Positions 48,901 through 61,780 of a stretch of DNA of 64,000 nucleotides are shown one piece after another. This DNA is from Prosapia bicincta (lineage: Eukaryota; Arthropoda; Insecta; Hemiptera; Cercopidae): positions 46,248,729 to 46,312,728 of the forward strand of contig JBAIZL010000002.1 in assembly GCA_036971475.1 (NCBI GenBank). The letters run 5' to 3'. The notes below the pieces were generated by a model. It was given only the letters and a program-made list of their open reading frames with translations. It was not told where the DNA came from and searched no databases. Position 1 is the stretch's first letter; each line of letters opens with the position of its first letter. A program made the translations under genes and the position numbers.

Positions 48901-49070
48901 CTGCAAGCAGAAGACACTCATGAAGATCGGCACATAGCGATCGAAAACGTTCTGTCTCAGTAAGTTTTAACAAATTTACTAAATTCAATGTTCTGATAGT
49001 CGTAAACTATTGTTTAAGTGATTAATAAGATTCAACCGAACGTAATGGACTATAAAATTCAAGAATTCAA
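48870..49070 (+). repeat. PLE pLTR, central, with mutated hammerhead-like core
   Basis: Same sequence in plus orientation. The core at 48917-48952 has CTCATGA instead of CTGATGA, so a key G has changed to C. The tail continues with TTAATAAGATTCAACCGAAC as in the left pLTR. Confidence 0.75.
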
Positions 49071-49089
49071 CTCAGCAACACAAGCTGCA

Positions 49090-51361
49090 GTCCAAGAATA
49101 CAGGAATACGGTTTTGAAGGTTAGGAAATTACACGCCCACATACAATTCAATAAATTATACCTAACTCACAACATTACACCCACATACGCTAAATAAACA
49201 TAAACAACAACACTAAAGCAGCTACAATTACCAAACAAAAAGCAGAAATAATTTACATTAAACAAAGTTTCAAAAACCTGTACAAAAATAAAGACTTTCT
49301 AAATTATAGGTTATACCAACTCCACGTAAATCTCGCGAATACAATCGGACACGATATCACATTACAAATAATTTTGCAACTAATAAAATAATAAACATCA
49401 AAAATAACCCCAAGAAAAAATTAAGCAACTGAACAAAAAACACAACATATTCTCAACCTACACTAAATTTCTACCCCCGTACAGTTAACCTTACTAATAC
49501 CAAATTCACACAACACGAAATGAATTTAATAAACAAAAGCCTGAAATACAACCTACATTACAAACCAAATAGCATAACAAACAGAAACATATTACAAACT
49601 GAAACAGCCATACAAAAAACCTACACCAAAGATCAAGACAAACTTCGACACGACATAAAAAACATAACCAAACAGTAAAACATAACCAACAAAAACGTGA
49701 GCAATGAAATTAAAATCGCTGAAAACATAACACAAAAAGCCCAACAAAACAATATCACACCCACCACAGCAGACAAAGGATACACTACAGTTATTATTAA
49801 TACAAACAGCCTAAATGATAAAATCAATGATTATATAGTACAACTAGATACAGACCCAACAGAGAAATATCACAGAACCATCAAACAACTAATTAATAAA
49901 TCTTAATACATTATCAACAAAAACAAAAAATGCCACCTAAAACAGATCTACCCTCACGAACCTACCCTCCGCGCTCTTCCCAAAATTCACAAACCCAACG
50001 TCCCCATCCGAGCCATCATTAACTACCAGCATGTCCCTGCACATTAATTAGCAAAACACATGGACAAAATAATCAGACAATCCATAAACTTAAACACAGA
50101 AACACACATAAAAAAACAGAACAAATCTTATAAATAAAATTAAAGACATAAATATACCACACAACTCAACACTACTGTCACTCGATATAACAAATATGTA
50201 CACCAACATACCCATACCCGAAACGCTCATCATCATAGAAACCCAATTAATACAGAACAACATACCTAAAACCCACGTTACCGAAATCATAAACATCCAA
50301 ATCATTACCGAACAAAACTCTTTCACCCACAACTCAAACTTCTATTCAGAACCAGATGGCCTACCCATGGGAAGTTGTATCAGTAGTGTCTTGAGCGAAA
50401 ATTTTTCTGCAACACATAGAAAACACTAAAATACTCACAAACAATACACACGCACACAAAATTATTTACTGGCACAGATACGTCGATGATATTATAACAC
50501 TATACAGAGGCAACACCCGTCAATGCGAACAACTCCTCACATACACTAATAAAATACACCCAAAACTCCACTTCACTTCAGAAATTGAAACCAACCGGTC
50601 CCTAAACTTCCTCGACCTAACCATAACAAAAATTCACACACACAAACACAGCTTCAACATTTACAGGAAGTCCATAACGACAGACACACTTATCCACAAC
50701 ACCTCAAACCACCCTATCCAATACAAACAAGCAGCCTTCAGATCCATGATACATAGACTTAAAGAAGTCCCAATGATCACAGAAAACATAAACAAAGAAC
50801 TAGACACAATTAAATATTTATCATACACAAATGGATACAACACCACAATAATAGACAAACTATGGCACAAAATACAAAAAAACACTAAAATTAACAGTAC
50901 ATACATTGAAAACAAATATATCACATTACCATTCATAAACAAAACAACAAACAAAATAACCCCCAAATTTCAAAAAACAGGATACAAAATAGCATACAAA
51001 ACTAATAACAAGCTACAATACAAAATACAACACACACTAACAACAAGGATAAACTACAAGCACCAGGCGTATACAAACTGAACTGGGACGTATGTAACAA
51101 GTTCTATATTGGACAAACAGGTCGCATCTTTAAACACAAACAGAACACCAACTCAACATTTTACAACCACATAAAATATACAGGATACAAATACACAGAC
51201 ACTTACCAAAACCTTGGAATCCTACACATCAACAAAAAAGGACCACATCTCAACACACTAGAACAATATGAAATTTACAGACACAAAAAAACACAAAATA
51301 CAAACATATTAGACGAACAAACACAATACAAATCACACATACTCTTTGATACTATCGAAAA
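49090..51361 (+). pseudogene. PLE copy B, full length but frame-broken
   Basis: Plus strand, in order. N-terminal region 49115-49360 (KLHAHIQFNKLYLTHNI). RT start at 49697-49906 with DKGYTTVIIN and LDTDPTEKY. ALPKIHKPNVPIRAI at 49973-50020. Motif A LLSLDITNMYTNIP with its Asp at 50184-50186. DGLPMGS at about 50355-50375. Motif C YVDD at 50479-50490. Thumb region to about 51080. GIY-YIG endonuclease 51066-51350 with YIGQTGR at 51105-51125; the first Cys of LNCDVC is Trp here. Pieces lie in three frames with in-frame stops (for example at about 50044) and an extra A near 50395. Copy B shows what copy A has lost. Confidence 0.85.
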
Positions 51362-51519
51362 CCTACCTTTAAAACCGTCACCGCTTGACCCATCTCCAAG
51401 CAGAAGACACTGATGAAGATCGGCACATAGCGATCGAAAACGTTCTGTCTCAGTAAGTTTTAACAAATTTACTAAATTCAATGTTTGGATAGTCATAAAC
51501 TATTGTTTAAGTGAATAAT
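51362..51519 (+). repeat. PLE pLTR, outer right, with hammerhead-like core
   Basis: Intact core at 51410-51445 with paired arms AGACA (51405-51409) and TGTCT (51446-51450). The copy ends at GTGAATAAT just before the target duplication. Confidence 0.75.
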
Positions 51520-51530
51520 AACTTACAGAT
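51520..51530. repeat. Target-site duplication, right copy
   Basis: AACTTACAGAT, identical to 47527-47537. Confidence 0.75.
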
Positions 51531-51811
51531 GTTAAACATTTTAAAATGGTTGTTGATATCTCATTTTGAAAGGATTTGAATTGCATCTTTTCGTAACCCA
51601 TCTCCGTCTCACATGCACCACACACAGTATCCTTGCCGCAAATGAAGGATTCACAATAGACTCTACATGTATCAAGCTACTTAGCTCTTTCCATGGAATT
51701 GGAAAATAGGAAATAAGGAAACGCTTCTATGCAGGATCCCTGGGGACAGCTACGTTCTAATACTAAACGAAAGAAAGGTATACTATCTTTTAAATTAACC
51801 TCTAATTTGAC
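51531..51811. other. Non-coding sequence after the PLE composite
   Basis: Nothing recognised. Confidence 0.45.
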
Positions 51812-51885
51812 TTATTACACTTTTGCTATTACTTGCGACCAGATCTTTTGTTAACTAAAAGTTGTTAAATTGTTAACTTATACTT
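51812..51885. mobile_element. Half copy of fold-back element 6
   Basis: Shares CTTATTACACTTTTGCTATT, GCGACCAGA, TTTTGTTAACTAAA and GTTAACTTA with the element at 60605-60753. Only one arm is present. Confidence 0.7.
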
Positions 51886-52570
51886 TGAGGAAGAGTTTTC
51901 GTCTTACGACTGCTTCAGCCTCCTCTAATTTTAGTTCTATGTATTTCTTCTCTTTTTGCTTATTGGGAAGTGTAAATGGAAAGGAAATAATGTTACTTCA
52001 TAAGGAGTGGCGAGTGACTCACAGAATGAATCACTGTGACAGACTGAGCATTTTATTCCTAGGCGTTACTAACATGTCATTTATATATTATGGATATGAC
52101 GGGCAGCAAAGAGGACATCAAATTGTGGTATTATTTAATTTAATAGGGCTTCTGTGTGTTATGTTAAATGTCGTGACTTCCTTTGAGTCAATGAGTGTTG
52201 CTAGTATTTGTTCGTGGGCTTGTTTATAAACCTACTACTTAAACGTCGTAGATGTGTTTTATGAAAGACGCGTTTAGTCAGTATGTTGAATTTTCAGTAA
52301 GTCTATTGTTGTCAGATCTGTAAATAGGGTGTAATAATAACTGTGGATAAATTAGAAATAATGCCATTAAAAGTTATTAGTAAAAACGATGTTTCAAAAT
52401 GTTTAAAGTGGATCATTTAGAATACATCAATTATTGATCTCAACTAATGTAATTAGGGGTTTTACATTCAAATTTAATTACAACTCGCGCATAGTTGAAT
52501 GTAAACACACGATTAAATTAACCTTTGTAACCAATTCAATGTTTTATTTATTTGAACAACATACAAACAG

Positions 52571-52574
<4 letters not shown>
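51886..52574. other. Unclassified stretch with a 119-codon frame
   Basis: A plus-strand frame at 51870-52229 encodes no recognisable family. On the minus strand the same stretch reads QAHEQILATLIDSKEV and, in another frame, LEEAEAVVRRKLFLK. That looks more protein-like but is interrupted. It could be a decayed element linked to the neighbouring half fold-back. No function assigned. Confidence 0.3.

Positions 52575-52647
<73 letters not shown>
52575..52647. repeat. (TA)n microsatellite
   Basis: About 36 TA units. Confidence 0.97.
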
Positions 52648-52648
<1 letters not shown>

Positions 52649-53039
52649 CCTCTCAATTATATACATATCATGCATAAAAAAACTATTTAGTGGTGGTTTA
52701 ATTCCAATAATTCCTTTATTTTACAACGAAACTCCATTATTGTTCTAGTTTTGTAGCAAATTTTGTACAGAAATATTATGAGAACAGTGTTTTATTTTTT
52801 TATTGCAAAATAATGCCATTTACAAAATATGTGTATTGTAATATATTTTTAATATTCTTTTTCTTTCAAAATGACGTTATTGAAGGTTTTTATTACCTTG
52901 ATACATGTATCGATGAATGCAGACGCTTCAAAAAATTGATTAATTTATATTTATTTATACTGTATATTTTTCTTTGTTATTAAATATTAATGAATATCGT
53001 ATCTCATATACTAAATATTTACTAAATCTACGGGCGTTA

Positions 53040-54150
53040 CTTTTATGCATTTTATAAGGAAAATTCCTGCACACTTTATAGAGTCAATCCTAGCTCATTT
53101 TATCTACACGACTTACAAATGCTCTGTACACGAACTTTACCCATTTTGTAGGCAAACATTTTACACATTTTACAGGCACAATTTCTACACGTTTTACAGA
53201 CAAACATATTCAAATTTTACACATATAAAACTCAATAATTTTATAGGCGTTACCCTTAAAAATTCCTCAGCTACGAAGTTCACCTATTCGATGGATATAA
53301 GTACTAGAGAATATTTGTTTAGAGATACATTATATTGACAACAATTTTACACATTTTATAGGCAAAACAATTTTACATTTTATATAAATAACAGTTACAA
53401 ACCTTATAGGCACGATACGTACTATCGCGTATCATACATACATTGTTCTCACATATTCTACAGACTCTACTCTTACACATTTTCCGCCAGTAATATCACA
53501 TAATCTGTAGGTAATACTCTTACAGAATCTATATAGTCTAATATTACAAATTTTGCAAGCAACCCTTACATAATCTATAGACACTATCCTTATACATGAT
53601 ATAAAATCGATGCTCATTTTACAGAGGCAGTGTGCTTACTTATACTATAGGTACAACTCTCTCATACTCTATAGCAACGAATCAATGTTTCAAAAAGTTT
53701 ACTATATTTCTTAAAACATTTGCTTATATTTATATAAACATCCATATGACCTATAGCGTCTTCATATGCACCTTTATATGCAGAATATTTTATAATACCT
53801 CATTTGTACTTATACGTAAAATTCAGCTTACAAAGTGTGTTTTATTTTATATCAACCCCACTTATTCATATAAAATGTTTGTTTACAGATTTAGGGACAC
53901 ATTTCGTAGGAACGATTCTTGCTCATTTTACGAGTATAAACACAACGCGAAGCTAACGTACTATATAAATAATTCTTACACACTCTACAGGGAACGATTT
54001 ACATATTTTACTGACAAGTAGCTCAAATATCATAATGACATGGCCCCCTAATATTCTTTAGGCTAAAATCTTACATATACTTTTAGCACAAGCTATAGGC
54101 CTACTTTCCTAAAATATACTATAGGCACGACCTTTTCCCTTTGGATGACC
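53040..54150. repeat. Degenerate border of the 122-bp satellite
   Basis: Diverged repeats of a ~24-bp phrase such as TTTACACATTTTATAGGCAC, without the clean 122-bp period of the neighbouring array. They share the core with the subunits of that array (TTACATATTCTATAGACATG). Confidence 0.75.
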
Positions 54151-55880
54151 TCACTGCTCACATGTTCTAGAGGCATGACACTCGTATACTCTATAGACAT
54201 GACTGTTATACATTCCATTGCCAAAGCTCTCAGATAGTCTATATGAACAACGCCTACATTACTTATATATTCACTCCGCTTACATATTCTATAGACATGC
54301 CCCTCGTATACTCTATAGACATGACTATTATACATTCCATTGCCAAAGCTCTCAGATAGTCTATATGAACAACGCCTACATTACTTATATATTCACTCCG
54401 CTTACATATTCTATAGACATGCCCCTTGTATACTCTATAGACATGACTGTTATACATTCCATTGCCAAAGCTCTCAGATAGTCTATATGAACAACGCCTA
54501 CATTACTTATATATTCACTCCGCTTACATATTCTATAGACATGCCCCTTGTATACTCTATAGACATGACTGTTATACATTCCATTGCCAAAGCTCTCAGA
54601 TAGTCTATATGAACAACGCCTACATTACTTATATATTCACTCCGCTTACATATTCTATAGACATGCCCCTTGTATACTCTATAGAGGTGACTATTATTCA
54701 TTCCATTGCCAAAGCTCTCAGATAGTCTAAATGAACAACGCCTACATTACTTATATATCCACTCCGCTTACATATTCTATAGACATGCCCCTTGTATACT
54801 CTATAGAGGTGACTATTATTCATTCCATTGCCAAAGCTCTCAGATAGTCTATATGAACAACGCCTACATTACTTATATATTCATTCCGCTTACATATTCT
54901 ATAGACATGCCCCTTGTATACTCTATAGAGGTGACTATTATTCATTCCATTGCCAAAGCTCTCAGATAGTCTATATGAACAACGCCTACATTACTTATAT
55001 ATCCACTCCGCTTACATATTCTATAGACATGCTCCTTGTATACTCTATAGAGGTGACTATTATTCATTCCATTGCCAAAGCTCTCAGATAGTCTATATGA
55101 ACAACGCCTACATTACTTATATATTCACTCCGCTTACATATTCTATAGACATGCCCCTTGTATACTCTATAGAGGTGACTATTATTCATTCCATTGCCAA
55201 AGCTCTCAGATAGTTTATATGAACAACGCCTACATTACTTATATATCCACTCCGCTTACATATTCTATAGACATGCCCCTTGTATACTCTATAGAGGTGA
55301 CTATTATTCATTCAATTGCCAAAGCTCTCAGATAGTCTATATGAACAACGCCTACATTACTTATATATCCACTCCGCTTACATATTCTATAGACATGCCC
55401 CTTGTATACTCTATAGAGGTGACTATTATTCATTCAATTGCCAAAGCTTTCAGATAGTCTATATGAACAACGCCTACATTACTTATATATCCACTCCGCT
55501 TACATATTCTATAGACATGCCCCTTGTATACTCTATAGAGGTGACTATTATTCATTCCATTGCCAAAGCTCTCAGATAGTCTATATGAACAACGCCTACA
55601 TTACTTATATATCCACTCCGCTTACATATTCTATAGACATGCCCCTTGTATACTCTATAGAGTTGACTATTATACATTCCATTGCCAAAGCTCTCAGATA
55701 GTCTATATGAACAACGCCTACATTACTTATATATTCATTCCGCTTACATATTCTATAGACATGCCCCTTGTATACTCTATAGAGGTGACTATTATTCATT
55801 CCATTGCCAAAGCTCTCAGATAGTCTATATGAACAACGCCTCATTACTTATATATTCATTCCGCTTACATATTCTATAGG
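54151..55880. repeat. 122-bp satellite array, ~14 monomers
   Basis: A fixed point (TTGCCAAAGCTCTCAGATAG) recurs at 54218 and then every 122 bases to about 55804. Each monomer can be split into five related ~24-bp subunits. The first copies carry CATGACTGTTATACATTCC; from about 54690 most carry GGTGACTATTATTCATTCC, so one variant has spread. Because 122 is not a multiple of three, the same frame reopens in each copy. The resulting ~87-codon frames are not genes. Confidence 0.96.
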
Positions 55881-57936
<2,056 letters not shown>

Positions 57937-57975
57937 TAAATAATTATAACAAATCAAGAAAAAATAATCATCTTT

Positions 57976-57978
<3 letters not shown>

Positions 57979-58045
<67 letters not shown>
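57979..58045. repeat. (TA)n microsatellite, left of fold-back 5
   Basis: About 33 TA units. Confidence 0.97.
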
Positions 58046-58047
<2 letters not shown>

Positions 58048-58086
58048 GCTCATACGCTGATACGTATTCCTTTACGGTTGTGAAAA

Positions 58087-58345
58087 TATGATGAATAGTT
58101 AGTACCCGGAGTACATCCGTTTATATTACAGTGCATAAAATCGCAGTTCCGACGTTTCACTAAAATCTCATCTAGCATTGACGATATAACGCAACAACAA
58201 ACAGTTGATGTTGATTCGCCCTTTAGCAATTGGGTTCTTCTCGTCAATGCTAGAGGAGATTCTAGTGAAATGACGGAACTGAGATTTAATGGACTGCAAT
58301 ATGAACTGAACGGGTTTACTCCGAATATTAACTATTCATCATCAT
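58087..58345. mobile_element. Fold-back element 5 between two (TA)n tracts
   Basis: Inverted repeat: GATGAATAGTTAGTACCCGG to GCATTGACGA on the left, a diverged complement on the right, about 100-base arms and a ~50-base loop (58183-58232). By eye the arms are about 75-80% alike, so this is older than elements 1 and 2. The left arm, outward, ends a stem-like region with GAAACGTC (minus strand, 58158-58151): GAA, self-complementary ACGT, C. It is flanked on both sides by long (TA)n tracts. Confidence 0.65.
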
Positions 58346-58355
58346 ATCCATCGTG

Positions 58356-58358
<3 letters not shown>

Positions 58359-58426
<68 letters not shown>
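58359..58426. repeat. (TA)n microsatellite, right of fold-back 5
   Basis: About 34 TA units, followed by a short (GT)n at 58432-58443. Confidence 0.97.
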
Positions 58427-58429
<3 letters not shown>

Positions 58430-58443
58430 GTTGTGTGTGTGTG

Positions 58444-60604
58444 TATTTGTATCAAAACAACTAAGGATATACAAATAGAAAAATTACTTATAATTACTTG
58501 AATTACTTATAATTTATATTGTTCAAACTTTTTTTTAGTAAACAATTCCAACATCATGTAAACAAACACTGATACATACACAATGTTAAGGCGGGTGTTG
58601 GTTTTATCTGTATGAATAATATATTACAATTCATCTTTTTTGTTAATAACCATTATTAAGTAAAACATGTTTCAATAACTTCAAAAAAGACAGAAAAAAC
58701 TGCGAAGCTATATTAAAGATGAGTGAAAGAAATTTGATTGAGCTCATCGATTTCTTACGTCAAAAACCGGGTAGTGTTAACCACGTATGAAATATCCAAT
58801 TTTATTTCCAAGAGCACAAACTCGGGAAATCCCCAATATGTCAAAATAATACATGGTCTCTCTCTTTTTGTTCTCCTACAACTCAGCTGTAAAATTAGAA
58901 ATTTGATGGAATGTGTTTCCAGTAGGTTTTATATACTCTAAAACTTTTCACTTGAAGATAATTTTTTAGAAATAAATAATACTACATTTGCTAATAAAAC
59001 GCTGTACATTAGCTTTATAAATTTTGTAGTGTATGTAAATACGGAATAATCACAAATATAACCAAATAAACATCTGTTTATCTTGAGAATGTTTATATTA
59101 AAAGAGACAATAAATGAACAATTAATCTGCTTTACGCTACTGGGAATCAAAGTCTAACGTTCTTGTATGTCTAAAGTTTGAACGAACAAAAACAATGAAA
59201 TACAACAATAATAATGTATTTGAGGAATAAATATAAATGTTGCTATTTCTAAAACCCAATATTGACTTTCTACTTATTATTCTAGTGCAAAATAGTCTGA
59301 CAGGGGTTATAACTATAGGTAGACTATTACATTGTTAATGTTGGTTGTATGGTGGTAAAATAGAATAACAAAAGTGCGACATAGATAAACCGGAACAATG
59401 TTGTTGGTAACAAGACAAAGACTCCACAAGCTTTGTTTGACCTTATCATGGCTATACTTGTGGCTCCGCGAGACAATATATATTTCCGAGACGTATTTTC
59501 AGTTCATTTTATGTATTTAATTATATAATAAAATCTTGTTTTAAAATCTTTTGAAGTTGTAAAATTGATGATCTCCAGTTGTAAAATATTTAAAACAAAC
59601 ATATGTTTTGTGGTAAATATATGGAAGTGTATGCACCTATTAGATGACTCAAGATAAATTGTAGAATTATCTTTATTTTGCAAGTTATAAAACGTTTAGA
59701 GTTAAAAGATACACCTTATTGTTTAACTTAAAAAAAGTAATGAATGACAGAATTAGACTTTTAATATCTTATTTTGTGCAAAGGCACGATTAAGGATGAG
59801 TTATAATTTAACATAGGAACCCACTCATTTGCAAGAGAATATGGGTTTAGAAAGTGGACCGCTATATAACGTAACAAAGTAACTATTTGGGAATTTCGAA
59901 TTTCTCTGTTGCTAATTTCATAAATCGTAAATAGTGACGGAGATATACGTTAAGTCCAGGCTTTTCCTTATATTATTTTGTAGAGAATTTTTCATTTACA
60001 GTCTCTTGGGAAGGTAATTAGTTAGTGATTATATTTGTGTAATGAAATATTTTACTGATTTAAAAAAAAGTGCAGAGAACAGCTATTCTCTTCATTTAAG
60101 TTAGATTCTACACAACTAATTCAAAGAAGTTGAACTAAAAGCTTATACACACAAAATTGTGTCGCTAAAATAGTAAACGGTATTTTACTGCAACCATCAA
60201 CAACTGCTAACGAGAAACTAATCGTGATTGTATTATTATATCCGATCTAGCAAGAGGGACCCACCGGAACACACACTTTGTGCGGGAGACCACACCAACC
60301 ATCAGTAATAAGCCATCAACCAATAAATTAAATTGTTCCAATTTTATCAACAAATAATGCCTTAATTTGACTGAAAATATTTTAACTAAACTATGAGAAA
60401 TATGTTAAATCTAGTTCTATAATAATTTAAAACAAGAACTTGTGCCTGAAAATTAATAATATTGACATTAAAATAATCATTCTGAAATAGTTTATTTTAT
60501 TCTCTCTTATATATATTAAACATAAACCTTTTGTTACTTGTGATTATGTTTTAAAATTTTAATATCGAGATCTTGTTGCTGTTCATTACGAGCTGGTTGT
60601 TAAT
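58444..60604. other. AT-rich non-coding stretch
   Basis: No gene recognised; frames of about 65-70 codons near 58.8-59.1 kb have no resemblance. Confidence 0.5.
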
Positions 60605-60753
60605 TACTTATTACACTTTTGCTATTACTTTCGACCATACGTTTTGTTAACTAAATGTTAACACACTTGGAGGCTCCAAGTGTAAGTTAACAATTTAACA
60701 ACCTTTAGTTAACAAAAAGTCTGGTCGCAAGTAATAGCAAATGTGTAATAAGG
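60605..60753. mobile_element. Fold-back element 6
   Basis: Inverted repeat with about 70-base arms (CTTATTACACTTTTGCTATT on the left and its complement on the right), centred on GGAGGCTCC. It has no GAAA-palindrome motif, so it belongs to another class than elements 1-5. A half copy is at 51812-51885. Confidence 0.75.
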
Positions 60754-61317
60754 TTTCAACTTTAACTAATTAATCTTTATGTTATTTATACTAGTGGGCG
60801 CCATTTTATATATTGTTGGATTTATTTACATTAAATTAATTTGTCTTATCTTACAATATGACCTACCTTAAACACATTAGTTTTCTCTCCTTTCTTTATA
60901 AAATTGCACAATAATTAATAATTACAGAAATGAAACAACACAAGTAGGTTATAATTCCTTAAATACTGCACTATTTTTAAATTGATTTTAAATGTAAAAG
61001 ACTAAGTATTTAAATTTATCATATTAAACATATCCTTTAAAATTAATCGATTAAAGATATCTTATTTAGGTGAACAATATATGATGTATTTGTAGTTAAA
61101 TTTTATTCAATTTCAGTGTATCTAAATTTCTCAGGGCGTTATTAGGTTCTTACATCTTGAAATTGCATCCACAAAATAATTATTTATTAACTCCTTCCTT
61201 TTAATTTTTTTAAATTAAAATTTTTTCCATATTTAAATTATTAATTGATTGAATTTATTAAAAGAAACATTGAAATATATTCTTAATGTCTAGAACATTT
61301 AGTCCGTTTAACCGTCT
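60754..61317. other. AT-rich non-coding stretch
   Basis: Nothing recognised. Confidence 0.5.
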
Positions 61318-61505
61318 TTAACCCTCCTAAAAAAGAGGAGGTTTTATATTCGATCCGTATGTTTTTTTGTTTGTTCCACCATAACTTTTGAAGTATCTAG
61401 CCGATCAAGGGATTTGTTTTGTAAATGAAAGAAACCGCCTTCCCGGTGGTCTCATCATAGTTACATCCTAATCTGTGTAATTTGGAGACATTAAAGCCCT
61501 ACTTT
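61318..61505 (+). repeat. Dispersed AAGAGGAGG-type repeat, copy 1
   Basis: AAAAAAGAGGAGGTTTTATA, TTCGATCCGTATG, TGTTCCACCATAACTTTTGA then a C-rich CTTCCCGGTGGTCTCATCATAG segment. Copy 2 is at 61608-61780. Sequences of this pattern are common in arthropod repeats; I do not name the family. Confidence 0.75.
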
Positions 61506-61607
61506 GAAACTGAAAAAAAAATGGTTGACCGAAATTTTATTTTATTGTTTTTAATAAGCATTATGAATTATAAGATAGTAATAAGCGAAATAAACAACAA
61601 CAACTGA

Positions 61608-61780
61608 CTTAAAAAAGAGGAAATCTGTACTCGATCGGTATGTTATGTTTCTGTCTGTTCCACCACAACTTTCGAAGCATTTAACCGACCAAAGTGATTT
61701 TGCTTGCAAATGAAAGAGTAAACCTTCCGGGTAGTTCCATTATAGCTAAATCCCAATCCGTCAGATTTTAAGAAAATAAT
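61608..61780 (+). repeat. Dispersed AAGAGGAGG-type repeat, copy 2
   Basis: Parallel to copy 1 (AAAAAAGAGGAAATCTGTAC, TCGATCGGTATG, TGTTCCACCACAACTTTCGA, CTTCCGGGTAGTTCCATTATAG), with many differences. Confidence 0.75.

Larger units (their letters stand above)
47538..51519. mobile_element. Head-to-head pair of Penelope-like elements
   Basis: Two copies of one Penelope-like retroelement (PLE) lie back to back. Copy A runs on the minus strand from about 48900 to 47538. Copy B runs on the plus strand from about 48880 to 51519. Three copies of the terminal repeat (pLTR) are present: inverted at 47538-47740, direct at 48870-49070, direct at 51362-51519. The 11-bp AACTTACAGAT lies immediately outside both ends, so the whole 3.98 kb behaves as one insertion. 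PLEs combine a telomerase-related reverse transcriptase with a GIY-YIG endonuclease; both are seen here in broken form. Confidence 0.85.

Noticed and set aside
51870..52229. 119-codon frame as a gene
   Set aside because: No recognisable domain. It begins inside the half copy of a fold-back element, and the other strand looks more protein-like.
54093..55879. About fifteen repeated ~87-codon frames
   Set aside because: They recur because the 122-bp satellite lacks stops in one frame. Successive copies fall in different frames, overlap, and have no upstream gene signals, so they are not a gene family.
54151..55880. CRISPR-like regular repeats
   Set aside because: The whole 122-bp unit is conserved with no unique spacers, the genome is eukaryotic and no cas genes are present.
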